Assembly: GCA_932521035.1 (NCBI GenBank)
Contig: OW051497.1
Coordinates: 4,898,001-4,962,000 of the forward strand
Reading direction: 5' to 3'
Source: Oscheius dolichura
Lineage: Eukaryota; Nematoda; Chromadorea; Rhabditida; Rhabditidae
Length of the DNA stretch: 64,000 nt
The notes beneath the pieces were generated by a model, which was not told where the DNA came from, made no database searches, and worked only from the letters and a program-made list of their open reading frames with translations. Positions 39,875 to 51,029 of the stretch are shown piece after piece (the stretch's first letter is position 1; each line of letters starts with the position of its first letter). The position numbers and the translations under genes are program-made.

Positions 39875-40282
39875 GACCTCGCGAAGCTTCGAAAAAAATG
39901 TCCTGAGTGCTGACCACGTTATCACCCCGATTCGCAATTTTTATCTTAGGGCGTCAAGAAAAATTACAACGAATTTAATTGTTGAAAGGGAAAGTATTGC
40001 TCTTCTACACTAGAAATGGTCTCTTATATATTAATCTGTGTATTGTGTTGACAACTATGGAACAAATAGTTCTATATCGAGCACAGCTAACACGGCAAAT
40101 TGTCTTCAAATCCTTTGGACTCCCACATTTGTTGACAGTTTCCAAACTTTTTTCACAAGTTCTTATCAGTTTGGGACGAACTTAAGACCAGGTCGCAGTG
40201 AACTTTTACGGAGGAACATTGTGGACGGAAGGATAACGAGTCTTTATCAGTGGATTACAGACAATTCTGTTGGAAAACAAGC

Positions 40283-42254
40283 TTATCGACTTTTTAGATA
40301 CACTGTCACGGCTTCTGGCTGAACTGTGGCTGAACCCAGCAACTCGAGTTTCGTCTGAAACCCCCGGATTCTTTGGTTATCTCGGTCATACCTCGGTCAT
40401 AGGACCTCGTTCTAAAGAGAACCGCCTTAGTAGATGGACAAGCGCCACCTTTTCTTCAGCATACGCCAAACGTTGCCCTATACACAATCTTGGGCCAGCT
40501 CCAAAAGGTAGCCAAGCCATAGGATGGCGAGCTTCGTCACGTTGCCATCTGAACTGAAATTCGAAGAGAGCCCCATCCAGCAGACCTCTCGGGCACAAAG
40601 TCTTCGGCATCTTCGCCCCAGAGCTTCTTGTCAAATTGAATTGTCCACACGTCTGCCCATACCAGCGTTCCCTCCTCGATAGGTACATCACCAAGGGTGG
40701 TGTCCTTCATACACCTCCTCGAGGCGGCGCTGAACCCACAATAGATTTATAATACCTTCCAGTTACATAGAAGCTAAGGGGAACATGCGTAAGGTCTCCT
40801 TTATTACACAGTCCATGTACTTCAGCTTTCCCAGAGTCTCGTATCCGACAAACTGGAGCACTGTATTTGTAGAAAAGAAAGCCTACTTGTGAGTCAGGGC
40901 AGTGCTGATCAATCTCTTCGAGGAGCTTCTTCTGTTTCTCTGGATGCATGGCTAGTAGCCAAGACGTATAGGCCAGAGCATTTGACGTTGTGTCGAAGCC
41001 AGCTAGTAAAAATACAAAGCATTGGGCAACGATCTCTTCTCGAGTCAGCGAGCGAGATACCTGATACTAAGAATAGATGAATACTGTCTCTTTCTCACTT
41101 TCAAATTTGACTTGTTGAACTCGGTAGACTCATCCTGTGTATCTTCTGCCCTGGCATCTAGGAAGAGGTCAACAAAATCTATCGGCTCTCCTGGTTCGAT
41201 CCCATCCTGCGCATCCTTTTCCTTCAAACAAACACTCTCTAGCAATATCAAAAGTTACCCGTTGGGCAATGCGGTCGTCCACTGTTTTGTAACAAGTCGT
41301 AAAAATAGGCAAAGCCGGACTTTGGCGCACTTTTGCCAATGCGACAAAGATCTTTCTGATCCACAGTTGGAAGTATGGCATTGCTGCTGCCAAGGTGAAG
41401 AATATTGATTGTTGGTTCATGTTGAAGATCTGAAGAGCATACCCGTTGCTGTTGCTTGACCAATCACACCTTTTTCACTACAGGGGTTAAAGGGTTGTGA
41501 AACATGTTCGAACCATGCTGCCCCATAGCAATACGCGAAATAATGTCCATAGTGTACTCTTGGAAGTATGTGTGAATATTGACAGGTTCCGTTTCCGACT
41601 TATCGTCCAGTAATCGGATCAGTTCAACAGCTGTATCCTCCACCGTCTCCGTGATCTAAAATAATAGTATGCCACAATATAGAAGAAGGGCTAAGCCTCT
41701 GCGTTCCCTACCTTTTTGAGACTATTTGAAGAAAAGGTTGGTGCACAAATAGTTCGCAGTCGCTTCCAACGATTGCCCTGTGACTCAAATAGATGAACTC
41801 GGGGGTCATTCTCTACGTCTCCGGCTATTACTCCATTCTGAGATAATTACTAAAGGGGAACGGCAGTCCTTACCTTTCTGCCGTAGAAATAATCGAATTT
41901 TTTAACGAACATTTCATGGAGCATGTTGACATCGCTGACTATCAGCACCTTCCTCAGTCCTTCATAGATACCATAAACCTTTCCGTATTGCTAAATAGAG
42001 CCTGATAGAGGAAATTGCAAAAATTGCAAACTACCTTTGTCCATTCGCGCAGTTGGAGAACTCCGGGCTTTTTGTGATCCGTAAGATCCCAATAATTCCC
42101 GACAAAAAGAAGCCGAGACGGACCCGGTATTCCCCTCCTCTCCCAGTAATTCTGGTGATGTTTATAGAAACAGAAAAGAATATTTAGGATCGTTACGAGA
42201 TGATACTTACCGAACTAAGGCTAGAACAAAAAGGATTAGAAGCACAGGTAGCAT
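40283..42254 (-). CDS. Cytochrome P450, CYP3-clan, copy 2
   Basis: Second tandem P450. Probable start at 42254 ([13 protein letters not shown]), stop at 40283 (VTVYLKSR). Seen: hinge [63 protein letters not shown], and the haem loop [15 protein letters not shown]. The junction of the first and second coding exons is unclear: the sister genes keep a motif like YYxHHRDYW after the anchor, and here the matching FYKHHQNYW is present, but no AG acceptor lies between the GTAAGT donor and it. It is closer to copy 3 than to copy 1. Confidence 0.85.
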
Positions 42255-42385
42255 ACCAGAACAGTGGAAGTCACTGGCTGTAATGTGTGACTTGACCTTC
42301 GCGCGAGCGAAACAAGACTGACAATATTTGTCATCACAACCTATGTACCTTTGAAGAATGTTTATTTTGGGTGAACATTATGCAA

Positions 42386-44297
42386 TCAACGACGCTTCAA
42401 ATATACAGTTACAGATTCTGGTTGGACCGTTGTGGGTCCTTTCAAAATGAGATGCTTCTCGGTGGCCGGTCCCCACATAACAGTGAATCTTTTCAGAAGA
42501 TGTACGAAGAGTAGTTTCTCTTCAATATATGCGAGCCGCTGTCCTATACAGAGTCTCGGGCCAGCTCCGAACGGTATCCATGCCATGTTGTGTCGAACTT
42601 CGTCTCTCTGCCACCTGAATCTTGTTATTCCTTTGATGGAACACAAAAGCTACCTTTCTGGAACAAATTCATCGGCGTCTTCTCCCCACAACTCTTTATC
42701 GTAGTGCATTGTCCACACGTCAGCCCAAATCATGGTTCCCTTCTCAATAGGAATGTCTCCCAGCGTTGTTTCCTTCATACAAGTCCTTGATGCGGCTCTA
42801 AATTTCGAGCATACGCCGTCGTGACAGGAAAATTACAAGGCTGCAAGGGGATACATCCTCAGGGCCTCCTTGATGACGTTTTCCAGATATTTCAGTTTTC
42901 CTAGCTCTTCGAAGCTAACAGACTAAATACGCGTTAAGATACTAACAACGTCTGGCTACCTCTGATCTGCAGTGCTCCTCGATTTCTTCGATAACTTTCT
43001 GTTGCTTCTCTGGGTGCTTTGCGAGAAGCCAAGTAGTATAGGCCAAAGCATTCGAAGTTGTGTCAAATCCGGCAAGGAGGAAGACGAAGCACTGGCCAAC
43101 AATTTCTTCCCTTGTGAGAGAACGGGAGACCTGAAAGAGACATGAGAACAGCTTGCTATAGCCCTGACCCTGATGTTATTTTTACTAAATTCGCTTGTAT
43201 CCGCTACCGTCTCTTCGGCTCTGGCATCCAGAAAGAGGTCAACAAAATCAGCTGGTTCTCCGGGTTCAATTCCTTCTTGTGCGTCTTTTTCCTGGAAGAA
43301 CTTAAAGTGAAACAAAACAAAAATTGGCCAACTCTTTGTGCAATCCTTTCATCCACAATTCGGTAGCATACTTCCAAAATAGGAAGAGCGGGGCTCTGCC
43401 TCCATCTTGCCGCGGCTACAAACATACGCCTTAGGTGCAATCGTATGCATGGCATGATCGTGGCAGCCACCAGGAACGGGTGGTGCAAATTTCTGACGAA
43501 TATCTAAAATATGCTGTGTTAACATTGATCCCAGAACAAATTACCTTCTGCACAGCAGGCCCCAGAGGATTACGGAACAGCAGAGACTCGTGCTGCCCAA
43601 GAGCAATTCTAGAAATGACGTCCATTGTGAATTCCTGGTAGTATTTGTAAATGTTCACTGGCTCTGTTTCTGACACATCTTCCAGCAGGCGAACCAGTTC
43701 GACGGCGGTGTCTTCCACGGTTGCCGTGATCTGTAACTTTCTATGTGTTGTTGCCGCTAGCTTACCTTTTTCAAACTATTGGCTGAGAAGGCAGGAGCGC
43801 AGATTGTTCTCAGTCTCTTCCAGCGGCTTCCTTGTGATTCAAAAAGATGTACTCGAGGGTCGTTTTCAACGTCGCCTACTATCGCGTGGTTCTGAAAGGA
43901 TAGAAACTGAAAAGACAAATGGTTTCCCACCTTTCGTCCGAAGAAGTAATCAAACTTTTTAACAAAGAGCTCTTGAAGCATGTTGGCATCGCTGACCACC
44001 AACACCTTTCTGATCCCTTCCTGGACACCATAGACTTTTCCATATTTCTGAAGATACTCTTTCCTTATTTGTTAGGTGTTACTTTAGTCCACTCTCTCAA
44101 CAATAAAGTTGGAGGGTACTTGTGGTCACTCAGACTCCAGTAGTGTCCAATAAACAACTGACCAGGAGGACCGGGAATTCCCCTTCTTTGCCAGTATCCC
44201 TTCTCATAGTAATAATAGCTAAAAGGACAGCTTTATTCAAATTAAATTGAACTTACGCGAAGACGAGAGCAACTACACAAATGAGTACAGGTAGCAT
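42386..44297 (-). CDS. Cytochrome P450, CYP3-clan, copy 3
   Basis: Third tandem P450, ATG 44297 ([20 protein letters not shown] anchor) to a stop at 42386 (VTVYLKRR). Seen: [49 protein letters not shown], an I-helix [28 protein letters not shown] and the haem loop [15 protein letters not shown]. All landmark residues of an active P450 are present. The three copies share the same exon plan, so they arose by local duplication. Confidence 0.9.
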
Positions 44298-45136
44298 CGT
44301 GGCGATGCCAAGCTTCTTTCTTCAAATTATATATAGGGAAACGATAGCACGTGAATTCAGAGAGAGTGGGGGCTGCCATAAATAATGACGCCGTTTATCA
44401 TGCCAAAAATGGATGAGCAAGTCGTTATCTTCCCAAACCACAAAAACCTCAACGGTTGTTGCCCGTAAATAAGTATGGCCTTATTTTTGGCCTTAGGCCG
44501 TAGTTAGCAAAACAACTCATATTTTAATATCCGTACTACTTTAAAGTGGAATATATAACTCTTCTATTAAACTAATCATATCAGAGCTCGAAATGTACAG
44601 TCGTGAGAAAGAAAAGAAGAGCTTTCCAATGCAATCGAATGCTTTTTATACGAGTACTCAAACCATTTACAAACATTCCCAGATCAGTATTTTCACAAGT
44701 CACAGTTTGTCAACTCCATCCTCTGCTTTGTTCCCTCTGTGATTTGTGTCATGCGAGTCATCATGGAAAGGCTAAAGAGTGCTCTAACGACTAACAACGC
44801 TGTCGGTACGCAACGCGTATTTTATTTATCATGGGTAACAGTATATACAAGGTCTGATATTGGTTTTTTACACTAAAGAAGCGTTGATGACAATGAACGA
44901 GCAGATTTATTTAGAGCATTGAGCAGCTTTATAAGTCTTCTTTTTCGAACATGGTGTTCATACAACCTGTAACGTCCCAATACTCCAGGTCACGTTGTCG
45001 AAAAACGCGCTCAATTGCGAAATTTTTATGCGACGCGTATCTGAGCATATGATTCATTTTTCTCACTACTCTATTTTTACAAACTCTAGCTGCTTGGTTG
45101 TATTTAAACAAAAAGTAATCATATACTTATAGGCTT
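44298..45136. other. Divergent intergenic region
   Basis: Upstream region shared by P450 copy 3 (-) and the RNF141-like gene (+). AT-rich towards the right. No coding sequence supported. Confidence 0.45.
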
Positions 45137-45680
45137 ATGGGAAATACTTCATCGGAACATTCGTTACGCGCTCGCCTGTACAAAGAAAGAAGGAATAACA
45201 TCTCCTGGAATGATTTTCTGTTCGCTATCAAAGAAATGAACGCCTTGTGAGTTTTACAGCGACACTTTATTTTTATGTTTTGTTTTTGTAGATGTAAAGC
45301 TGCAATGGAGTCAAACGGTGACTATCTTTGCTTCGCTTTAGCTAAGAACTCGGAACAAACATTGTTGTGGAAGCATAATGTACGAATACTCTGTTTTAAG
45401 GTAAAAATCTCCTTTCGTTTTGTCTTACACATTTTTTAGGTTAATTTTAACACGAAACAAATAGTGTCCTGTAAAAGTTTAAACTTCGATGAGTTCATGA
45501 ATGCGCTTACTCTCAAAAAGTCTATGCAGGCAGGGACAATTCAAGGAGACTCGATGACCACCAGTACAATGATTTTAGCCGAAACGTAAGTAGTCTTAAT
45601 AAAAGTAATCAAATGGGGTTTAGTGCAGATTCGGATGGAGTATGCGTGATATGTATGGATTGCCCAAATCAGGTACAGTC
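45137..45680 (+). CDS. RNF141-like protein, N-terminal part with start of RING finger
   Basis: Exons from ATG 45137, with introns of about 38-45 nt, give MGNTSSEHSLRARLYKERRN, ISWNDFLFAIKEMNAL, LCFALAKNSEQTLLWKHNVR, ILCFKVNFNTKQIVSCKSL, FDEFMNALTLKK and then VCVICMDCPNQ. This follows the order of vertebrate RNF141 (ZNF230), whose RING starts CCICMDG. MGNTSS is a good N-myristoylation signal, as in RNF141 (MGQQ). The exon ends at CPNQ followed by GTACAG; no exon for the rest of the RING (CxHxFC and beyond) was found in the following 1.8 kb on the plus strand. If GTACAG is not a donor the frame runs on some 20 codons to a stop. RNF141-type proteins are presumed E3 ubiquitin ligases. Confidence 0.7.
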
Positions 45681-45776
45681 CTTTTCTTTGTTCCCTTATG
45701 TTTTATTCTGCTACACCACTGGGCCCAAATGGACTAACTCACCGTGAAAAAACGATGGTATAGTGTGTACCTAATG

Positions 45777-46073
45777 TTACTCGCAAACTTTTCTCACGGT
45801 TGCTGTTTCAGCATAGCCTTCTTCTAGGGTAAACTTGTCGGAAAGTTGTGCTCCCGTTTTAACAACGCACAGTTCATAAAACGAATAGCCTCTTTCAGGT
45901 CCTTCTTCCGTGCCTACACGCGTTTTGCTTTGTATGTGTGTCCCAGCAAATGGAATATCGAGGATCACCGTTCTGTTGCCCCATTTGCCGAACTCCCATA
46001 AGTAAACCACTGGAAGACTCTTGGGAGGTGGCGGATATCCCCCAACCCCATGAAGTGGCCGAGTATCTATCAA
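45777..46073 (-). CDS. Orphan open frame, weakly supported
   Basis: A 98-codon uninterrupted minus-strand frame starting MIDTRPLHGVGGYPPPPK, later WGNRTVILDIPFAGTHIQS and YSFYELCVVKTGAQL, ending EEGYAETATVRKVCE. Its composition is that of a folded protein rather than a chance frame, but no family is recognised and no partner exons were found. The frame opens just after TTTTTGATAG, so it could instead be a last exon. Confidence 0.3.
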   Translation of the reverse strand: MIDTRPLHGVGGYPPPPKSLPVVYLWEFGKWGNRTVILDIPFAGTHIQSKTRVGTEEGPERGYSFYELCVVKTGAQLSDKFTLEEGYAETATVRKVCE

Positions 46074-47504
46074 AAATAGCCGGTTCGCAGTCGAGTTAGG
46101 TGACTCTTTTTAAAGCATTCCACTTGTACATACAAACTGTTGTTTCTGTTCTTACACAAAAGAAATTGCCAGGTTCTTCAACCTCCCTTTGTAGCTAAAA
46201 CCTCTTCTTTCGGGTATCATAGATTTCTGTCAGATACGTTTTGTTCAATAAACAATGCCGTGCTTTTGTTTTCTCCTCAGACAGGGCGACTAGTAATATG
46301 GACACGAACCTAAACTGGATAATTGTGACAGTCATGATGCATGAGAATGAATAGGGAGACTAGTGGGCAGTTTAGAGGGCTGTATCCACTTACCACTACA
46401 AAGAGAGACAAACGGGTACCTTCTTCTCTTAACCTATATCGTCCAATTTACTGTTTACAATCAGTTTGAACGGCGTTATTAAGCTGTTTGGGTAGAGGAT
46501 GGCAGTAAAAGGGAGAGAGCCGGTTATGAAGGATAACAAATTCCATCTTTTATGACTGCTGTTGGGCAGTCCCTCGACATATTTCGAGTACAAGTAGTTA
46601 GGGAGACCCATACATTAGGCAAACAGAAAAAAGAGAGGACACCAGTTGGAATGGGATCGACAAAGTGAGTGAAGTGTTCCATTCCCATCGCTGGACTCTA
46701 AAAAGTAGAAAAAAACTTGTTGTACTAGGGTCAGGTCAGTGAGGCGTGGAGACGCCCTCCCAATCTCCCCAAGAAAAACCAGATCACCTTATGCCATCGC
46801 CTTAACTGCCTTTCTTTCGCATGTATTCGTCTTTCATTGGCATTCTCTGCCTGACTAGCTGACTCAGTTAGCCATGGACTTATGTGGCTCCTATTATTCC
46901 CAGAAGTACGGAGGAGCCTCAGCTGAGTTAACCCGAAAAAGCTTCTTTTGTGTCACTGGGCGGTGCGACGCCGCCCTCGCGTTGCCGAACCAAGCACAGA
47001 TTTCACTACACTTCCTCTCGCCCTCAAGCAATTTGACTGAAAAGGAAGAATCCATCATTTTTTCTAATTACCTTTAAGCTTGTTGGCCGCCTCTTTGTTA
47101 CGTCGTAACCTCTCCGCATTTTCCTCGTGCATCTGCCCTTTTATCCCCTCTTTAAAGGTTGAATACACAACGTTTACCTGTAGGTCTGAGAATATATTGA
47201 ACATTCACTATTGGTTAACAAACAGCTCACTACTTCCATTAGCCGCCTCTCCAAATTTCATTTTTGGGCAATTAAAGGTCAAAATGTCAGCGCTTCGAAC
47301 GGAAGCTCCCATTACATTATCTGGAATTAGAGACAATGATCCAAAGCAGCACTGAATAAATACAATAGTGTCAAGCGCGGCGGCCAATGGTGTCAAGAAA
47401 GCAAGTCTTTTCACCCTCGTCATATTTACCATCATCCGCACATGATGATCCAATTTATTCCCTTCATAATTTTTTCTAATCACCTCATTTATTTTACAGA
47501 GACC
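46074..47504. other. Intergenic, no supported gene
   Basis: No supported coding sequence. Searched for the missing RING exon of the RNF141-like gene without success. A TTTATTTTACAG at 47489-47500 is the likely trans-splice acceptor for the next gene. Confidence 0.45.
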
Positions 47505-50500
47505 ATGTCACAGAAGGTCAGTAAGTCAGCTGGCTGGAAATTTCAACCGAAAAAAGTCTCCAGCTTGATTCTATACACAGGGGACTTTTTTGACGAAGCG
47601 GATCGACAAAATCTGAAGGATCTTACAGAACAGGTACGGTCAGTTGCTGTGTTCATCCCTCTTTCTCTCGCGCACTTTTTCAATGCCTCAGCCATTTCCT
47701 CAGAGGGCCTGCAGACAAAATCGTTCTAATTAGTGGAGGCCGGCCGGCTAGTCCGAAGTGTTCATTTTTTGAAGACTGTTCCTGTCCTTAGGCACAGTAG
47801 CGGCGGCAATCGTCGGCTAATCACTAGGGTAAAGAAATAGCCAGCTGAATGCTTCGGACAATATTACGCAAAGCAAACAGTAATTAGGTAGAAACCGCCG
47901 ACGAGTGCACTTCTCCCCATGAATAGTTTCAGCTACAAGACTTGGAGACCGAGGACGTCAGCTCCTTCCTGAAAGTAGTACCACCGGTGGAACAGCTCAT
48001 CCAACAGATCCCCTTCAGTCTTCCGCTTTTAGAGGCTCTCTATCTAAAATGTGAACTCGTAAGTTTTGCACGGTCTTATACAGAAATCCTTTATGTGACC
48101 GCGGGTGTTAAATTTCTCGCGGTCGGCAAAAGCAGCCCAGCCGGATGGACATTCGATAGCCGCGGTAGAAAATCGTTACAAAAACAGAAGAGCAACAAAG
48201 ACGACGAGTGTCATCTCAGACAAAAAACGTCTCAATCAAAAGGCTTTCCATTACATTTTAGGCCAACGTTGAGGGAAAGATAGAGTTCCCGAAGGCAATG
48301 CTGAGCTGTGAACAGCTGTTCTGCCAACTTCTGTGGTGGACGGCCTACTCGGAACAGAAAAACATGCATGCACCTCTGAACAAAAGAATACCGACATTAC
48401 AAGTAGGTTCAACAGGTGTGGACACCTGCACCTCTGGATTTTATGACGGCAGTCGGCCTTGAAAATAATGGGATCAGAGGTATTTAGTGTTTCGAGGGAT
48501 GCATTCGAATCACGTCTTTTGACAATACGGGCAGCAATCAATGGCGATTGTATTGCAAATCAGATGAAGGCGCTTCTGAATCGGATATCACATAAGCTAA
48601 AATTTGACATGTCCTTCGTCATAGACATGAAACGGCCGGGGTCACACCATAAAAGACGACGACTCGTCAAATGATAGCTATTTAGGACCTTGAGAGGCCT
48701 GTTGCTTCCATTCTTCAAGTCCTCAATAGGAACTTCCCCGGATTAGTCGAAAGGGCACAAGCCGACCGTGCTCAACTGGCTGCGTGTTTAGAAAGTCTTG
48801 GGTGTCATGGACTGGTCAATTGTTCCTCAGGGCTTATACGGTTTACGCTTTACAGTTCGCCATAAATTTCCGTTTAGAATGTCGGATGCTGTCTACCTGG
48901 AGATAGCCCGCCACTCCGAACGGATCAAGTCAGTTGCGAGTAAAGTGAAAGAATTGTCCGACAGCAAAAGTAGTTCCTGCCCTTGTTTGGTACCTTCCCT
49001 ACTCTTGCAGAGGCTGTGGACCCCTCAACAGCCAGTCATCAGAGGCAGATGAGCCTCAAGCTGTCAGAAGTTTTTGAGCGGCTGAAACTAAATGAATGCA
49101 TTGAATGCTCGCTAGAGGAGGCTATAAACAATGCTCATGTATGTGGCGAGCTATTACAGAGGCTGGGAATACGTTTCAGCTGAACTCCTTGCTCAGGATA
49201 GTCAGGAAGCGAGTAGCCTCGGATCGGCTTCTCATTGGACTGTTCAATGCTTTTACACGGTCTGCTCCCGTTGACTTTGGGTTTGAGCAGCTTGATCCCA
49301 TTGTTGCCAAACTGATAGTGGTATTCAACAATGCCTACGACAAGGTAGGGTAGCTAGAACCAGAAGGAGATTTATTTCAGCTACTCGCAATGTGTCCAGC
49401 AGGGGATTGTGATTCTGGCTGTTTTGGAGACTCTATGGAAGGACGGCACAGTTCCGATGGGGCGGTAAACGACAGCCCGGACCGTCGACGTGATGGTTAT
49501 GACCTCCATTAATTATTATATTTCAGGCTATAGCAGTTCAGCTAAGGCAGATTCATTACAGCACCGCCACAAAGAACACTTAAACGCCCCCTTGAAATGT
49601 AAAAGACGCTCTAAATAGCCTTTAATCTTTCCTTCAGCGAGTCCATCAGGAAGACGGTTCAGAGGAAGGAAACCGGCTCATCACTCATCCTTACGTGAGC
49701 TGAATAATATCACATCTCCAAAGCTGACAGCTGCCAAGAGTCTTGGAAACCTTTGTAATTTGTTTCCGCCTAGTTGGTATATACTTTTGCAGCACGTGAA
49801 ACGCGAGAACCACCTGAGTCGAGGAATGTATTCCGATCAACAAATTCCCTGGCAATGGACGAGAATGAAGAGATTCAAACTCAGTTTCGACTGCACCGGT
49901 TGCATGTAAGTTCTAACTTGCCCTCGTTCGTGAAATTTAATCAACTACACCAAGGGCATTTGTCTCCCAGTTGGAGCGCCAGATAAAATTTATTATAGCC
50001 AGCAAATTAATTCCGAGAAAATAACGTAGACCTCTGATTCCAGATCACCCATTTGAAGAATGAGCTCACCCGGGCACAAAAACAAATTGAACATTTGTCA
50101 TCGACCACAAATACAGGCTCGAGGAAGTAATCAATGGGGGGCAGATAGTTTAAAGTGCCCGTTTCAGCGTTCTCCCTGCTCCGGACTATCCTGACGCCTC
50201 AACCTACTACAACACATCATCTAAAGAGGAAGTAGTCAAACTACTGGGACGGTAACTGTTCACATGGCAGGGGAAAACAATCTTCTACAGATTCTCTGAT
50301 TTGTACATGAGAGCGAGACATGACATTCAGCCGGCGTTAGATAGAATACCAGAGTTCGCAGGCTCTGAGGAATTGCAGCAAAAAACAATCCTCAGCTGCG
50401 CCGTGGTAGGCTTCGGAGAGCGTTATTGTGAATTCATTTGTTTAGCTGACTTACCGATCAGTGGTCGACAGTGTACAGAGGAAAAGGGAGCGGATTTGGG

Positions 50501-51029
50501 ATATTATTCAAGAAGGTACTCAGGGTTCTTAGGATGCTTAATTGTCGGCCTTAGGGGAGGCACGAGAGCAATGCGACGACTCAGAAGACCTCGACTTCGC
50601 CCTCTACCGGCACATGTACAGACGAGCAAAATCTCAACACGGCATGCAGAATGCAAAGGTAAGCGACGGCGTGCATGGAAAATTCAACTTAAGGAGGTGA
50701 CTTCACAAATTTGGAAAACCTTATACGACTTTCCCTCCCTAAAAACTTGTACAATCTTCAATCGGTTTGTGTTGGAATGCTGTGATGTTGCTTGGGACAT
50801 CGTTGCCGGAATAGAAGGGAGAAGACCAAGGTGGAACATCTAAGCAACTCATTCTAACTTTAAACTAAGGCTACGCCTGGAGTATGAAGCTGTCCGATAC
50901 GACTTCACCCGCCATAGCCGCTCCAACGAGTCCCCTCCTGGTACTGATATCCGCCAAGTCCTTTGGCCTGCCCTCATCGACACCGCTACGGAAAAGTGCC
51001 TTCTGAAGGCCGTCGTATTAACTAATTAA
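47505..51029 (+). CDS. Mitochondria-eating protein (SPATA18/MIEAP)-like
   Basis: Fifteen or so exons join in frame from ATG 47505 (MSQKVSKSAGWKFQPKKV) to TAA 51027. The N-terminal half is helical (DLETEDVSSFLKVVPPVEQL, then FVEQL-type helices through VFERLKLNECIECSLEEAIN). A Ser/Arg-rich linker follows (SPSGRRFRGRKP) and a coiled coil (ITHLKNELTRAQKQIEHL). The C-terminal domain matches MIEAP: GRFSDLYMRARHDIQPALDR, then YRSVVDSVQRKRERIWDII, FNRFVLECCDVAWDIVAGIE, YDFTRHSRSNESPPGTDI and VLWPALIDTATEKCLLKAVV (compare VWPALMENDCVIMKGEAV in the human protein). In vertebrates MIEAP acts in p53-linked mitochondrial quality control and cardiolipin binding. The N-terminal half (to about 49580) was not recognised and could be a separate gene, but the frame carries through. 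Confidence 0.75.

Noticed and set aside
46048-46095. A-box-like TGGCCGAG followed by GGTTCGCAGTC, as in a tRNA
   Set aside because: The two boxes are too close (about 20 nt) and no cloverleaf pairs can be made.
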